This document shows, one piece after another, positions 41,386 through 50,198 of a DNA stretch of 64,000 bases; the first letter of the stretch is position 1, and each line of letters opens with the position of its first letter. A program made the translations under genes and the position numbers. The notes below the pieces were generated by a model that was not told the DNA's origin, did not search any database, and was given only the letters and a program-made list of their open reading frames with translations. The DNA comes from Clostridiales bacterium (GTDB lineage: Bacteria; Bacillota; Clostridia; Oscillospirales; Oscillospiraceae), in the NCBI GenBank assembly GCA_019420945.1, contig JAHZGF010000003.1, forward strand, positions 6,604 to 70,603, read 5' to 3'.

Positions 41386-42074
41386 TTTATCCCCCCTAAC
41401 AGTAAAAACAGGATGGTTCCAGCCGTCCATATCCCTAGCCAGAGGAAATCAGCCGGCTGCATCCCTCTGGCATAGTAGCTTCCCCGCACGCCCGGCGCCT
41501 GGGCACCCCGCGCTATGGCCGATACGGAAAGCTGGTCCGCAATTTGCAGGCAGCGCAGCAGCAGAGGCACCAGCACATACTCGCAGGTAACGGCAGGATG
41601 GCGGAGCACCTGCACGGGTTCGGTCAACCTTCGGTTCTTCATGGACTGCCGAACTCCCTTCAGCTCTGCCTTCATGGTTGGGAAAAACCGAAACACCACC
41701 AACAGCCCCAGGATAACCGGGGTGGGGGTATGGATTTTCGACAGAGCGGCCGAAAGCTGTCCCGGCGGCGTGGTAATGAGATTCCACGCCACCAGGAATA
41801 TCGGCATGAGATTGTAAAACATCAGTACATAGAACTCTGAGAAAACCACCATATGCAGGCCGTGAAAGCGGATGAGATACAGCAGCAGCGCCAGTACCAG
41901 ATAAAAAGCGCCGAAAGTCAGGCAAAGCCTCCACCGTCTTTCAAAAACCAACTGGCAGAAAGCAAGCAGCGCAAGAAGACAGGTGAGCAAAGTGTTTGCG
42001 GTAAGTGATACCCCAAGGATAGCGCATGCCACCGCCCACGCTTTTACCGGAACGGATAAGGCTGTTTCCCGCAT
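41382..42074 (-). CDS. ECF transporter T component, set 2
   Basis: This 230-residue membrane protein has ~5 spans and the conserved EcfT region LLVVFRFFPTMKAELKGVRQ then SMKNRRL, with a second Ala-Arg-Gly helix, VSAIARGAQAPGVRGSYYARG (coupling helices that contact the ATPases). The gene begins one base after the S-component gene ends and overlaps the ATPase gene by 4 bp. This is tight translational coupling of one importer. Confidence 0.85.
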   Translation of the reverse strand: MRETALSVPVKAWAVACAILGVSLTANTLLTCLLALLAFCQLVFERRWRLCLTFGAFYLVLALLLYLIRFHGLHMVVFSEFYVLMFYNLMPIFLVAWNLITTPPGQLSAALSKIHTPTPVILGLLVVFRFFPTMKAELKGVRQSMKNRRLTEPVQVLRHPAVTCEYVLVPLLLRCLQIADQLSVSAIARGAQAPGVRGSYYARGMQPADFLWLGIWTAGTILFLLLGGIK

Positions 42075-42668
42075 TTACAGAACCCCCGCTTTTTTGAAAT
42101 GCTTTTGAATCAGTTTCCGTCCGACAAGGCTGCCCAGGAACCCGCAGAGCATGGTAAAAATCAGGATAAAAACTACCCAGCCCGGCGCTGTATAATACTG
42201 AACGTAAGCGTCGATGTAGCTCTTCTCCATCCCACTGGCAACCGCAAAGCTGTAATAGGTATCCCAAAAAAACCAGATGGGAAGCAGGTTTACTCCGTTG
42301 TATAACAGGCTGGAAACCGTCCAGGAGACAGTCAAACGGTTTGGCGTAATCCCTTTCCACAGGATGAGTTCCGCAAGGATTCCCACCACGATAAACCACG
42401 GGAGCAAAAACCAGTTGCCCATAATCAGAAAGACAAGGCCCAGCAGCGTCATGTATACCAGCGAAACAAACCGTTTATGGATGCGGTTTACCATCAAAAA
42501 ATAAACAGGCCCGCAGACAAGCATGGTGATGCCTACGGAAAGCACCATGCTGACAAAATCGTTTAGCATGCAGATCATGTTGATTCCCAGCTGGATGACA
42601 ATGAGCAGCACAGTCATCAGCACCAGGGTGATAACGTCTTTTACAGACCATTTCTTTGTGTTTTCCAT
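42075..42668 (-). CDS. MptD-family ECF substrate-binding (S) component, set 2
   Basis: This 197-residue membrane protein has about six hydrophobic spans. It begins WSVKDVITLVLMTVLL and ends FLGSLVGRKLIQKHFKKAGVL. The end matches the other S component at 48342 (AGGYIGKKLLKKHFEKAGIV), the typical C-terminus of MptD-type putative ECF S proteins. It determines the substrate, binding it within the membrane before transport by the T/A module. The gene follows the ABC pair in the operon. Confidence 0.8.
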   Translation of the reverse strand: MENTKKWSVKDVITLVLMTVLLIVIQLGINMICMLNDFVSMVLSVGITMLVCGPVYFLMVNRIHKRFVSLVYMTLLGLVFLIMGNWFLLPWFIVVGILAELILWKGITPNRLTVSWTVSSLLYNGVNLLPIWFFWDTYYSFAVASGMEKSYIDAYVQYYTAPGWVVFILIFTMLCGFLGSLVGRKLIQKHFKKAGVL

Positions 42669-42689
42669 TTTGATTCTCCTTTATACTTT

Positions 42690-44441
42690 TCAAAGTTCTT
42701 GAAGTTTCCAACCTAATGCCTGTTCACGCAGTCCGACAAAACGCCGGTACAGGCCATTCTGCGTCATGAGTTCATGATGCGTTCCGCGCTGTACAATCCG
42801 CCCCCGCTCCAGTACAATAATTTGGTCTGCATGCCGGACCGTGGAAAGCCGGTGGGCAATCATGATAATGGTCTTATCCTTTGTCAACTCGGAGATGGCA
42901 GACTGCAGTTCCCGTTCATTTTCGGGATCTACCGATGCGGTGGCCTCATCTAAAATGATGATAGGCGCGTTCTTTAGGATGGCGCGGGCGATGGAAATAC
43001 GCTGTTTCTCACCGCCAGAGAGGGAAGCGCCTCCTTCTCCCACCGGCGTTTCATAACCGTCTGGCAGCTTGGAGATGAAATCATGGCACTGGGCCTTTTT
43101 TGCCGCTTCCACCACCTGTTCATGAGTTGCTTCCGGGCAACCGAACTTGATGTTGTTTTCCACTGTATCTTCAAAGAGGTATACATTCTGAAAAACAATG
43201 GAAAAATTTTTTAACAGGCTGTCGCAGGTGTAATCCCGTACATCATGCCCACCTATGCTGATTTTTCCTTCACGCACATCCCAGAAGCGCGCAATAAGGC
43301 TTGCCAGCGTGGTCTTGCCGGAACCGGACGGCCCAACCACGGCGCAGGTCGCCTTCTCTGGAACGGTCATTGTGATGTCATGCAGCACGTCCTCCTGCCC
43401 ATAGGCGAACGAGACATTCTGCAGTTCAATATCAAAGCGTTCCGGGGTAAGATCTGAGCCGTGCTCATCCAGCACGGGGGTATCCATAACGGCTTCCATT
43501 CGGTCAAGGGAAGCGTCGATTACCCTGGCAACCGACGCCATGCTGCCCACCAACTCCACACTAGAATAGATCATAAAACTGGATACCAGCAGGAGCAGGC
43601 ATTTGACCGGCGTAATATCTCCGCCCAGAAGCAAGTAAGGCGCGACAACGAGAATGGCGGCTCTGCTCAGCCTGAATACGGTTTGATAAACGCCGGTCAA
43701 CGAGGAAAACGTGCTCTCCAAAGCGATATTGGCCTCCGCGCTTTCATGAATCGCCTGATTGACTGCCTTGCCGGAACGTTCCCCCAAGCCGAAAGCTTTC
43801 ACAACGCCCATGCCCTGTATGTATTCCAAAAAGCAGGTCACAAGATTTGCCTGTGCCGCCTGCCTCCGGGGGGAAAGGCGTTTGGCGGCTCTTTGGATGC
43901 CGGCATAAACCAGCATGGACACGGCAAGGCCCGCAAACATCAGCAGACCAATATGCCATTCATAAAACAGTAGCCATACCCCGATCACAATGGCGTGGAT
44001 AAATCCGCCGGCCACCCGTTCCAATACGGTGACCGCATTGTTTTCAATGTCTCCAAGGGTGGTAGTTGCGGCGGCAGCGATTTCGCCCAGCCGGTTTTCG
44101 CTGAAATATCCCATGGGGACGCGCTTCATATGTTCGCCAATCTCCAACCGCTTCTGAGAGCACATGGCAAAACTGCCCAGTGTCCGCTTGACACAGGACA
44201 GGTTGTTAAAGAAAATGCGCCCTGCAATGCTGATGATCATAATACCCAATGAAATCCAAATGACAGATGCCGACATGACACCGCCCTCCGTTGTGGTAAG
44301 AAGACCGGAAAGGACGGTCAGGATCGCCATAATCGGCAGCATCTCAAAGACAGAATCCAGAAGGCTGAACACAAAGGAGGCCAGCAGGTCGTTTCTCTTG
44401 CAGCCGGAAAACTTCAGTAACCGTTTTATCATCTCAATCAT
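42690..44441 (-). CDS. ABC half-transporter (YbtPQ/IrtAB-like class), second of pair
   Basis: The ATG at 44441 overlaps the previous TGA by ATGA and has AAAGGAGG upstream. This 583-residue protein has a six-span membrane domain and an ATPase with Walker A GPSGSGKTTLASLIARFWD, signature LSGGEKQRISIARA, Walker B IIILDEATASVD and switch IAHRLSTV. All are canonical, so both sites of the pair look active. The ARFWD-type string after Walker A is common in siderophore-linked exporters-turned-importers (YbtP/YbtQ, IrtA/IrtB) and their Gram-positive relatives. The placement between two ECF importers strengthens the link to uptake of a metallophore or vitamin-like compound. The direction of transport is inference. 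Confidence 0.85.
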   Translation of the reverse strand: MIEMIKRLLKFSGCKRNDLLASFVFSLLDSVFEMLPIMAILTVLSGLLTTTEGGVMSASVIWISLGIMIISIAGRIFFNNLSCVKRTLGSFAMCSQKRLEIGEHMKRVPMGYFSENRLGEIAAAATTTLGDIENNAVTVLERVAGGFIHAIVIGVWLLFYEWHIGLLMFAGLAVSMLVYAGIQRAAKRLSPRRQAAQANLVTCFLEYIQGMGVVKAFGLGERSGKAVNQAIHESAEANIALESTFSSLTGVYQTVFRLSRAAILVVAPYLLLGGDITPVKCLLLLVSSFMIYSSVELVGSMASVARVIDASLDRMEAVMDTPVLDEHGSDLTPERFDIELQNVSFAYGQEDVLHDITMTVPEKATCAVVGPSGSGKTTLASLIARFWDVREGKISIGGHDVRDYTCDSLLKNFSIVFQNVYLFEDTVENNIKFGCPEATHEQVVEAAKKAQCHDFISKLPDGYETPVGEGGASLSGGEKQRISIARAILKNAPIIILDEATASVDPENERELQSAISELTKDKTIIMIAHRLSTVRHADQIIVLERGRIVQRGTHHELMTQNGLYRRFVGLREQALGWKLQEL

Positions 44442-46189
44442 ACCGCCGCCTCCTTTGTATCCTTCGCGCTGATGTGCGCCTCCCACAATTCCCGATAGAG
44501 CGGGCAGTCTTTCAAAAGCGCATCGTGGGTTCCCTCCGCTTTTATCAACCCATTGTCCATCACCAAGATCTTATCCGCCGCTGTAATGGTGGACAGGCGG
44601 TGCGCGATTACAATCAATGTTTTTCCCCGTACCAATTCATTGATGGAAGCTTGAATGACCGCTTCATTCTCCGGGTCGGTGAAGGCTGTGGCCTCATCCA
44701 GGATTACCACAGGGCTGTTCTTCAAAATGGCGCGTGCAATCGCAACACGCTGCCGTTCGCCGCCTGACAGGTTGCTTCCGCCTTCCCCCGCCAGGGTGTC
44801 GTAGCCCTGGGGCAGCGCGGAGATAAAATCGTGACAGCTTGCCTGTTTCGCTGCGGCTGTGACCTCCTCGTCTGATGCGCCCGGCCTGCCCATGCGAATG
44901 TTCTCCTTTACAGAAAGATGGAAGAGAAAATTGTCCTGCGATACATAGGACACAATATCCATCACCTGCTTTAGAGGCAGCCTGCGCACATCTACGCCTC
45001 CGATCTGCACCTCGCCGCTGTCCGCTTCCCAGAAGGAAGCGATCAGGCGCGCTACCGTGGACTTGCCGGAACCGGAGGGTCCCACAATCGCAGTCATACC
45101 GCAGGGGGCCGCATCGAAGCTGATCCGGTGCAGCACCTCGGTGTCCCCGTAGCCAAAGGAGACTTCCCGGAAGGAGATATTGCCGTTTTCCAACGGCGCC
45201 GGTTCCAGAGGGCGTTTCATCTCTTTTTCCTCCAACATGCCGGCAATCTCCTGGACAGTGGAATCCACCATCGCAAGACTGTCCGTGTATTGCAGCGCCT
45301 GAATGAGCGGCTTCACAAGCCCTAGTGCAAGAATGATGCAGGCGATAAAAACAGGCGCAGTCAGGCTGCCGCTTTGAAAAAGCCACGTTCCTAAAGGGAG
45401 CACTCCCAAAAGGCAGGAGGGCATGATGGAAATACCCGCCACATAAAACCCATTGGTCTGTTTGAACCATGTAGCTTTGGCCGCTTCATTCTCTTTTACA
45501 GCGTCGGCGTATTTTCCATAGGAGGAACTGCTCTGGTTGAACGCCTTGATGACTTCGATTCCTCCGATATACTCCACAATCGCCGCATCCATGTTCTTTC
45601 CTGCCGTTAGAACCCGACTGTACCGCTTTTCATAGTCCTTCATCATCCCCATATAGCAGAACAGCCCGATGGGAATGGTGATAAGAGAAATCAGGGCAAG
45701 TCTCCAGTCCAGTACAAACATATACAGGAGCATCAGCGCCGGAATTAAGATATTGGCGGTCAGCTCCGGGATCATGTGCGCCAGCGGAAGCTCCAGTTTT
45801 TCCACGGTATCTACCAGCAACGTCTTAAACTTTCCGGAAGGCGTGTCCAAAATGGTTCCCATCGGCACACGGGAAAGCTTTGCAGTCAGCTCTGTACGAA
45901 TATTCTTCAGGATTGTAAACGCCGAGCGGTGGCTGAGCATGGTGGAGGCTGTGTTCAGCCAGGTGCCGCCCAGATAGCCCAACAGCGCATAGAGCGCCAG
46001 CAGTCCAATCGGCGCCGGTTCGTAGTTTTTTCCAAGAATTCGGATGATGATTTGCGTCACTGCCAGATAGGGGACAACACCGCAGGCAGAACCCAGTACG
46101 GCCAGCAGCACCGAAGCGGTCAGCCGTCCCCGGCATTGTCCTGCAAAGCGTAAAATCCAGCGGAGCACATTATTTTTCTTCTGTTCCAT
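44438..46189 (-). CDS. ABC half-transporter (YbtPQ/IrtAB-like class), first of pair
   Basis: The ATG at 46189 follows GGGAGTTGACT and overlaps the end of the upstream ATPase gene. The protein has 583 residues, the same as its partner. It has the membrane domain plus an ATPase with Walker A GPSGSGKSTVARLIASFWE, signature LSGGERQRVAIARA, Walker B VVILDEATAFTD and IAHRLSTI. These are canonical. It presumably forms a heterodimer with the next protein. In Streptococcus and related mobile elements a TetR-MptD-ECF-ABC-ABC order recalls the layout here. Confidence 0.85.
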   Translation of the reverse strand: MEQKKNNVLRWILRFAGQCRGRLTASVLLAVLGSACGVVPYLAVTQIIIRILGKNYEPAPIGLLALYALLGYLGGTWLNTASTMLSHRSAFTILKNIRTELTAKLSRVPMGTILDTPSGKFKTLLVDTVEKLELPLAHMIPELTANILIPALMLLYMFVLDWRLALISLITIPIGLFCYMGMMKDYEKRYSRVLTAGKNMDAAIVEYIGGIEVIKAFNQSSSSYGKYADAVKENEAAKATWFKQTNGFYVAGISIMPSCLLGVLPLGTWLFQSGSLTAPVFIACIILALGLVKPLIQALQYTDSLAMVDSTVQEIAGMLEEKEMKRPLEPAPLENGNISFREVSFGYGDTEVLHRISFDAAPCGMTAIVGPSGSGKSTVARLIASFWEADSGEVQIGGVDVRRLPLKQVMDIVSYVSQDNFLFHLSVKENIRMGRPGASDEEVTAAAKQASCHDFISALPQGYDTLAGEGGSNLSGGERQRVAIARAILKNSPVVILDEATAFTDPENEAVIQASINELVRGKTLIVIAHRLSTITAADKILVMDNGLIKAEGTHDALLKDCPLYRELWEAHISAKDTKEAAV

Positions 46190-47642
46190 AGTCAACTCCC
46201 ATCATTTCCTCCAGGCGGCAAAGCGGTGATGCGCCTGGCTGCGTTTCTGTAATTCCTCCGTCCCGCAGCACCAGAACCCGGCTACAGACGGTTTGGATAA
46301 ACTCATAATCGTGCGTGATGATGAGCAGGATTTTCCCGCGTGCCGACAGTTCTCTCGCCAACCGACCAACCTCCAACATACTTTTCAGATCAAGTCCGCT
46401 GGTGGGTTCGTCAAAGATCAACAGGTCTTTTTCACAAACCAGACTGACTGCAACGGCAAGCCGCTGCTTCTGTCCCCCCGACAGGGAAAGAGGATGCCGA
46501 TCTTTGTAAGGCGTCAAGTCCAGCCATTCCAGCGCTTGATTGACAGCATTGTTATCCGCCTTTTTCATACCTAGCTGGCATTCTGTCTCTACGTTGTCGG
46601 TAAACAGCTGATGGCCTACGTCCTGCATAACCATATACGACCGCTCTTTTCGCTGCTTCTCCGAAAGCGGGCGTCCGTTTAAAGAGATCGTTCCCGCACC
46701 GCACTTTTGCAGACCGCAGATGGTGCGGGCCAGTGTTGTCTTGCCGACACCGTTTTGACCGGTAACCGCTATGATTTCACCGCCATAAGCGGTAAAATTT
46801 ACTTCCTTCAATATCTCTTTGCCTCCCAGCTGTACCCTGAGCCCTTTCACTGCCAACGTATTACCGCCCGTCTTTATCCCGGTTCCCAGCTGCATGACCT
46901 GCGGCAATGTACAGCTGCGGAGCCCCATAGAGGAAACCTCCTGCTCTGTGAGTGCTCGAAATGCAGAAGCAGGCATATCGCGCACTATTCGGCCATCCTT
47001 CATATAAAGCACCCTGTCAGCCACTTCCATCAAATACCATAGCCGGTGTTCCGCAACAATGATCGTCTTACCCTGTGACTTGACCATCCGGAGCAGCCGT
47101 TTCAGTTCCCGGATTCCCTTCAAATCCAGGTTGGAGGACGGTTCATCCAGCACAATAATTTCCGGCTGTGTGGCGTAAACAGATGCAAAGGCAATTTTTT
47201 GTTTTTCGCCGCCGGAAAGCTCAAAGATATTCCGGCGGCGGAGGCTGGACAGGTGTAGTTCGCTGCAGGTTTCTTCCAGCCGCTTCTTTAACTGTTCCTG
47301 CGGAAGCGCACGGTTTTCCAACCCAAAAACAATTTCACTATCCGTGTCCGTATTGAAAAACTGAGTACGCGGGTTTTGGAACACAGATCCCACATGGTCG
47401 GACAGTTCTACAATTTCCGAATTTGGCACTTCCAACCCGCAGACCGATATTATGCCGGTTAGTTCGCCGCTGAAAAAATGAGGAATGAGGCCATTGATGA
47501 GACGAGTAACTGTCGTTTTCCCGCAGCCGCTTTCCCCGCAGAGGAGGACGCACTGGCCGTCCGGGATTTCCACACTGACATGATGCAATCCGTTCTCCTC
47601 CTGTCCATCGTAGGAGAAAGAAACATCGTTCAGCCTGACCAT
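46170..47642 (-). CDS. ECF transporter fused ATPase (two A domains), set 1
   Basis: The ATG at 47642 shares one base with the preceding stop (TGATG junction). The protein has 490 residues with two ATPase domains: CGESGCGKTTVTRLINGL (~35), LSGGEKQKIAFA and IIVLDEPSSNLD; then GQNGVGKTTLARTICGL (~300), LSGGQKQRLAVA and LLIFDEPTSGLD. It is paralogous to the set 2 ATPase. It powers the first ECF importer, together with the T and S proteins encoded just upstream. Confidence 0.88.
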   Translation of the reverse strand: MVRLNDVSFSYDGQEENGLHHVSVEIPDGQCVLLCGESGCGKTTVTRLINGLIPHFFSGELTGIISVCGLEVPNSEIVELSDHVGSVFQNPRTQFFNTDTDSEIVFGLENRALPQEQLKKRLEETCSELHLSSLRRRNIFELSGGEKQKIAFASVYATQPEIIVLDEPSSNLDLKGIRELKRLLRMVKSQGKTIIVAEHRLWYLMEVADRVLYMKDGRIVRDMPASAFRALTEQEVSSMGLRSCTLPQVMQLGTGIKTGGNTLAVKGLRVQLGGKEILKEVNFTAYGGEIIAVTGQNGVGKTTLARTICGLQKCGAGTISLNGRPLSEKQRKERSYMVMQDVGHQLFTDNVETECQLGMKKADNNAVNQALEWLDLTPYKDRHPLSLSGGQKQRLAVAVSLVCEKDLLIFDEPTSGLDLKSMLEVGRLARELSARGKILLIITHDYEFIQTVCSRVLVLRDGGITETQPGASPLCRLEEMMGVDYGTEEK

Positions 47643-48340
47643 CAAGCCCACCCCCTAACCGCAGCTAAAACTGCGAATAGAACCATACCGATGTAACATG
47701 CCAGGACTACTCCGTCCCATATATGGAAACGCACATTTTCTATACAGGTACGGCGCTGCACATGATCAATTCCTCTTGTGATTGCCGCCTGGGTAATTTC
47801 ATCGGAAATTTTAGAGGCGGAAACCAGCATTGGCACATAGACATATTCCATTGTCCGCATAGGGTGGCGGAGAAAACCGCCTGCTGTAACCGGAATCCCA
47901 CGCAGCGCCATAGCGTCCTTAACAGCGTTCCATTCCTCCTTCATGGTAGGAAAATACCGCAGCGTAATGGAAAGCGAAATGGTAAATCCTTTTGGCAGGA
48001 GAAACCGTCCCACCGCCGCCAAAAATTTGCTGACTCGTGTAGTGGAAATCAGAAAACTCCCCAGCATAAAACAGGGAATGAGCTTGCGTATGTAGACGGC
48101 AAACATATAGACAATCCCTCCGGCACTGACAGGCAGGACAGGAACGAGCCACAATTGAACCGCCAGCAGCACGAGAAAAAGAGCACCATATTTTACAGCG
48201 CTGTGGAATCTTCCCGCGCTGAAAAGAAGCAATAGCGGCAGCCCCACAAAGACGCATTCCACAATTATGCTCCCATTCAGAAAAACAGACACGCTTGTAA
48301 TGGCGAGAATTAACAGTTTGGTACGAGGATCCAGTTTCAT
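47642..48340 (-). CDS. ECF transporter T component, set 1
   Basis: The ATG at 48340 is placed one base after the stop of the S gene; an in-frame ATG at 48364 would overlap that gene further. This 232-residue membrane protein starts MKLDPRTKLLILAITSVSVF, the classic EcfT opening. It has the coupling motif LRYFPTMKEEWNAVKDAMALRG, then a second helix with ITQAAITRGID. It couples the fused ATPase to the MptD-type S protein. Confidence 0.86.
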   Translation of the reverse strand: MKLDPRTKLLILAITSVSVFLNGSIIVECVFVGLPLLLLFSAGRFHSAVKYGALFLVLLAVQLWLVPVLPVSAGGIVYMFAVYIRKLIPCFMLGSFLISTTRVSKFLAAVGRFLLPKGFTISLSITLRYFPTMKEEWNAVKDAMALRGIPVTAGGFLRHPMRTMEYVYVPMLVSASKISDEITQAAITRGIDHVQRRTCIENVRFHIWDGVVLACYIGMVLFAVLAAVRGWA

Positions 48341-48341
48341 T

Positions 48342-48938
48342 TTAAACAATCCCCGCTTTTTCAAAATGCTTTTTCAGCAGCTTTTTGCCGATATATCCGC
48401 CGGCCAAGGCGCAGAGGACCGTGCCCAGCAGCATCAGTGGAATTACCCACCATTGGGCGCCGATGGCATCAATAACGCCTGCAAAAGAGGATATGTCGCC
48501 TTTTTTATTCATAAACTCGGCAAACTGTGCGGGCATGACCGCCATGGGAACATACGCCCCCATCGGAGACAGGGCAAACAGGCAGTAGGCTGCCATATTC
48601 TTTTTGAAGGATTTGAATTGACCGGACGCGCAGATAAAATCAGCGATTATACCCAACACAATAAAGAAAGCAGACATCATCCAGAACATTCCTGTAATTA
48701 ATAGAAGAATCCCCGCAATGATCCCCAGAATTATGATTGCCCCGCGCTTCGGGATCTTCGCCACATAGAGCATGAACACTGTCCCTGTAAACAAGGCGAC
48801 AACCATTGGCATAAAGGGAAAGGTGATTGGCGTCATTTGAGCTAGGCCTCCAACAACAAAGGCAACCGCCGCATAAATCAACGAAAAAATGCCTACGGAA
48901 ATAAAGTCTCTGGTCTGTAACTTATTGATCTGCTTCAT
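48342..48938 (-). CDS. MptD-family ECF substrate-binding (S) component, set 1
   Basis: This 198-residue protein has six hydrophobic spans. The opening LQTRDFISVGIFSLIYAAV and the end AGGYIGKKLLKKHFEKAGIV are typical of MptD-family S components. It is the first transport gene after the TetR regulator. The two S proteins in this operon share their termini but differ in the middle, so they probably bind different, perhaps related, ligands. Confidence 0.82.
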   Translation of the reverse strand: MKQINKLQTRDFISVGIFSLIYAAVAFVVGGLAQMTPITFPFMPMVVALFTGTVFMLYVAKIPKRGAIIILGIIAGILLLITGMFWMMSAFFIVLGIIADFICASGQFKSFKKNMAAYCLFALSPMGAYVPMAVMPAQFAEFMNKKGDISSFAGVIDAIGAQWWVIPLMLLGTVLCALAGGYIGKKLLKKHFEKAGIV

Positions 48939-48995
48939 GATAAAAGCTCCTTTCGCGAGTTAGTCTTTGCTAACCAAAGTGCAAAAATTTAAGGT

Positions 48996-49610
48996 TCATT
49001 TGAACCTTAAAAGGCCGTTCCAGCCGTAGTTGAAAAAGGCTGCCAGTTCATTCACATAGTCAATCGCCTGTTCCCGGGTCATGTCATGGGCGACTGTTTC
49101 AAAAACGGCGGTAAAATAGGCGCTTGTGATCATATGGTGAAGGTCCCGGCTGACCGCGCCCTCCAATTTCCCGAGTTGCCGGAGCTGCTCATAGTAATCC
49201 TCTGTCTGATCGACCTCAAGTTCCACCAGTTCATGAATATAGTTAGCGTACTGGGTTCCTTCGGAACAGCAGATCACCAGCTTGAACGCATCGAAATGAT
49301 CGTAGATGTAATTGATAAAGTAATTCAGGTAACTGGTCGATAAATCACGGCTCTGTTCCGCTTTATCCTCCGGAATCAATTCATAATGCGCTTGTTGTGC
49401 TTGTTTGAATTGAGTGATCAATCCGTCGGCCGCCGGAGAGACCAGAGCGTCAAACAATGCTTCCTTGCTGTTGTAGTACCCATAAAAGGCTCCTTTGGTA
49501 AATCCGGCTTCCTTTACAATGGCTCGCAGGGAAGCGTCTTTAAAGCCCTTCTCTAAAAATTCCCGTTTTCCAACCTCAAGAATGCGCTTTTGCGTATCAG
49601 TTAGTTCCAC
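48996..49610 (-). CDS. TetR/AcrR regulator of the ECF/ABC operon
   Basis: This 204-residue protein has the helix-turn-helix domain at ~5-60: TQKRILEVGKREFLEKGFKD, then IVKEAGFTKGAFYGYYNSKEALFDAL. The rest is the ligand-binding/dimer domain. It is first in the operon, followed by the MptD gene after 57 bp. A perfect 28-bp palindrome touching the -10 box lies just upstream of its start, so it almost certainly represses its own operon until an effector, perhaps the transported compound or a metal signal, binds. Confidence 0.88.
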   Translation of the reverse strand: MELTDTQKRILEVGKREFLEKGFKDASLRAIVKEAGFTKGAFYGYYNSKEALFDALVSPAADGLITQFKQAQQAHYELIPEDKAEQSRDLSTSYLNYFINYIYDHFDAFKLVICCSEGTQYANYIHELVELEVDQTEDYYEQLRQLGKLEGAVSRDLHHMITSAYFTAVFETVAHDMTREQAIDYVNELAAFFNYGWNGLLRFK

Positions 49611-49627
49611 GTTTTACTCTCCTTTTA

Positions 49628-49683
49628 TATACCAGTGGTATATACCACTGGTATATTATAATATAAGCAGTATGGTTTGTCAA
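49628..49683 (-). promoter_or_regulatory. Consensus promoter with 28-bp palindromic TetR operator
   Basis: On the minus strand: perfect TTGACA (49678-49683), a 17-bp spacer and perfect TATAAT (49655-49660). The operator at 49628-49655 is a perfect palindrome with half site TATACCAGTGGTAT. Each half also contains the smaller dyad ACCAnTGGT, so two dimers could bind. It occupies the transcription start region, an arrangement for tight repression of a very strong promoter. Confidence 0.88.
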
Positions 49684-49728
49684 TAGGTTTTCACAAAAAA
49701 TTGATGATTTCCTTCAACCGCTTCCGGA

Positions 49729-49803
49729 TTATATCTCCGTCCCATCCTTAAAGGTCCCCTGGATGTCCTCCTCACTGTATACCGTCACGGAATCTACAAG
49801 GCT
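49729..49803 (-). pseudogene. Remnant resembling the C-terminal end of a transposon gene
   Basis: The minus-strand frame reads LVDSVTVYSEEDIQGTFKDG then TEI and stop, without a start. The 'VD.V.VY....I...FKDG' pattern is common at the C-terminus of large serine recombinases of clostridial transposons. It is adjacent to another short remnant and is likely the scar of a deleted mobile element. Confidence 0.45.
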
Positions 49804-49818
49804 CGACCATAACCGCCG

Positions 49819-49905
49819 TCAAATTGCTTTCAGTGTCTTATGGTTTTCTTCGTGCTCTCTGATGATGGTAATCTTTTCTTCGTAACAGAACTGATATTTT
49901 CCCAT
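49819..49905 (-). pseudogene. 28-codon remnant, possibly an ORF fragment of a lost element
   Basis: The ATG at 49905, after GGAGTTGAAAAGAAA, begins MGKYQFCYEEKITIIREHEE, continues NHKTLKAI and stops. It has a start, a ribosome site and protein-like composition but is very short. It is followed by the recombinase-like remnant. It may be a truncated small gene; the family was not recognised. Confidence 0.35.
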
Positions 49906-49963
49906 TTTCTTTTCAACTCCTTGACTCTTCTACTATACATCAAGGTGTCCATTATTTTTATGT

Positions 49964-50185
49964 CTACTTTTTAGGTATCATATCATCGTCTACCGTCTCC
50001 ATAATATCATCCAGATGACAGTCCATTGCTTCGCATATTCGCAAAAGCACATCCGTTGTAATATTGTCTCCCTTGCCCAATTTTGCAACAGAAGCGGAGC
50101 TAATCCCAGCCTTTTCTTTTAGGTCGCTCTTTTTCATATTTTTGTCAATAAGCATCTTCCAAAGTTTGTTGTAGCTGATACGCAT
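49964..50185 (-). CDS. XRE-family (HTH_26-like) regulator of the RloC-like operon
   Basis: A 73-residue protein whose ATG follows AAAGGAGTTATAACC. It reads ISYNKLWKMLIDKNMKKSDL, then KEKAGISSASVAKLGKGDNI and VLLRICEAMDCHLDDIMETV. It is paralogous to the regulator at 31044 (shared SYN(K/R)LWK(L/M)LID start and ICD/ICEAMD helix). It is the last gene of its operon, whereas its relative is first. It probably controls the operon through the dyad or the GATAG repeats near the promoter. Confidence 0.82.
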   Translation of the reverse strand: MRISYNKLWKMLIDKNMKKSDLKEKAGISSASVAKLGKGDNITTDVLLRICEAMDCHLDDIMETVDDDMIPKK

Positions 50186-50198
50186 GGTTATAACTCCT

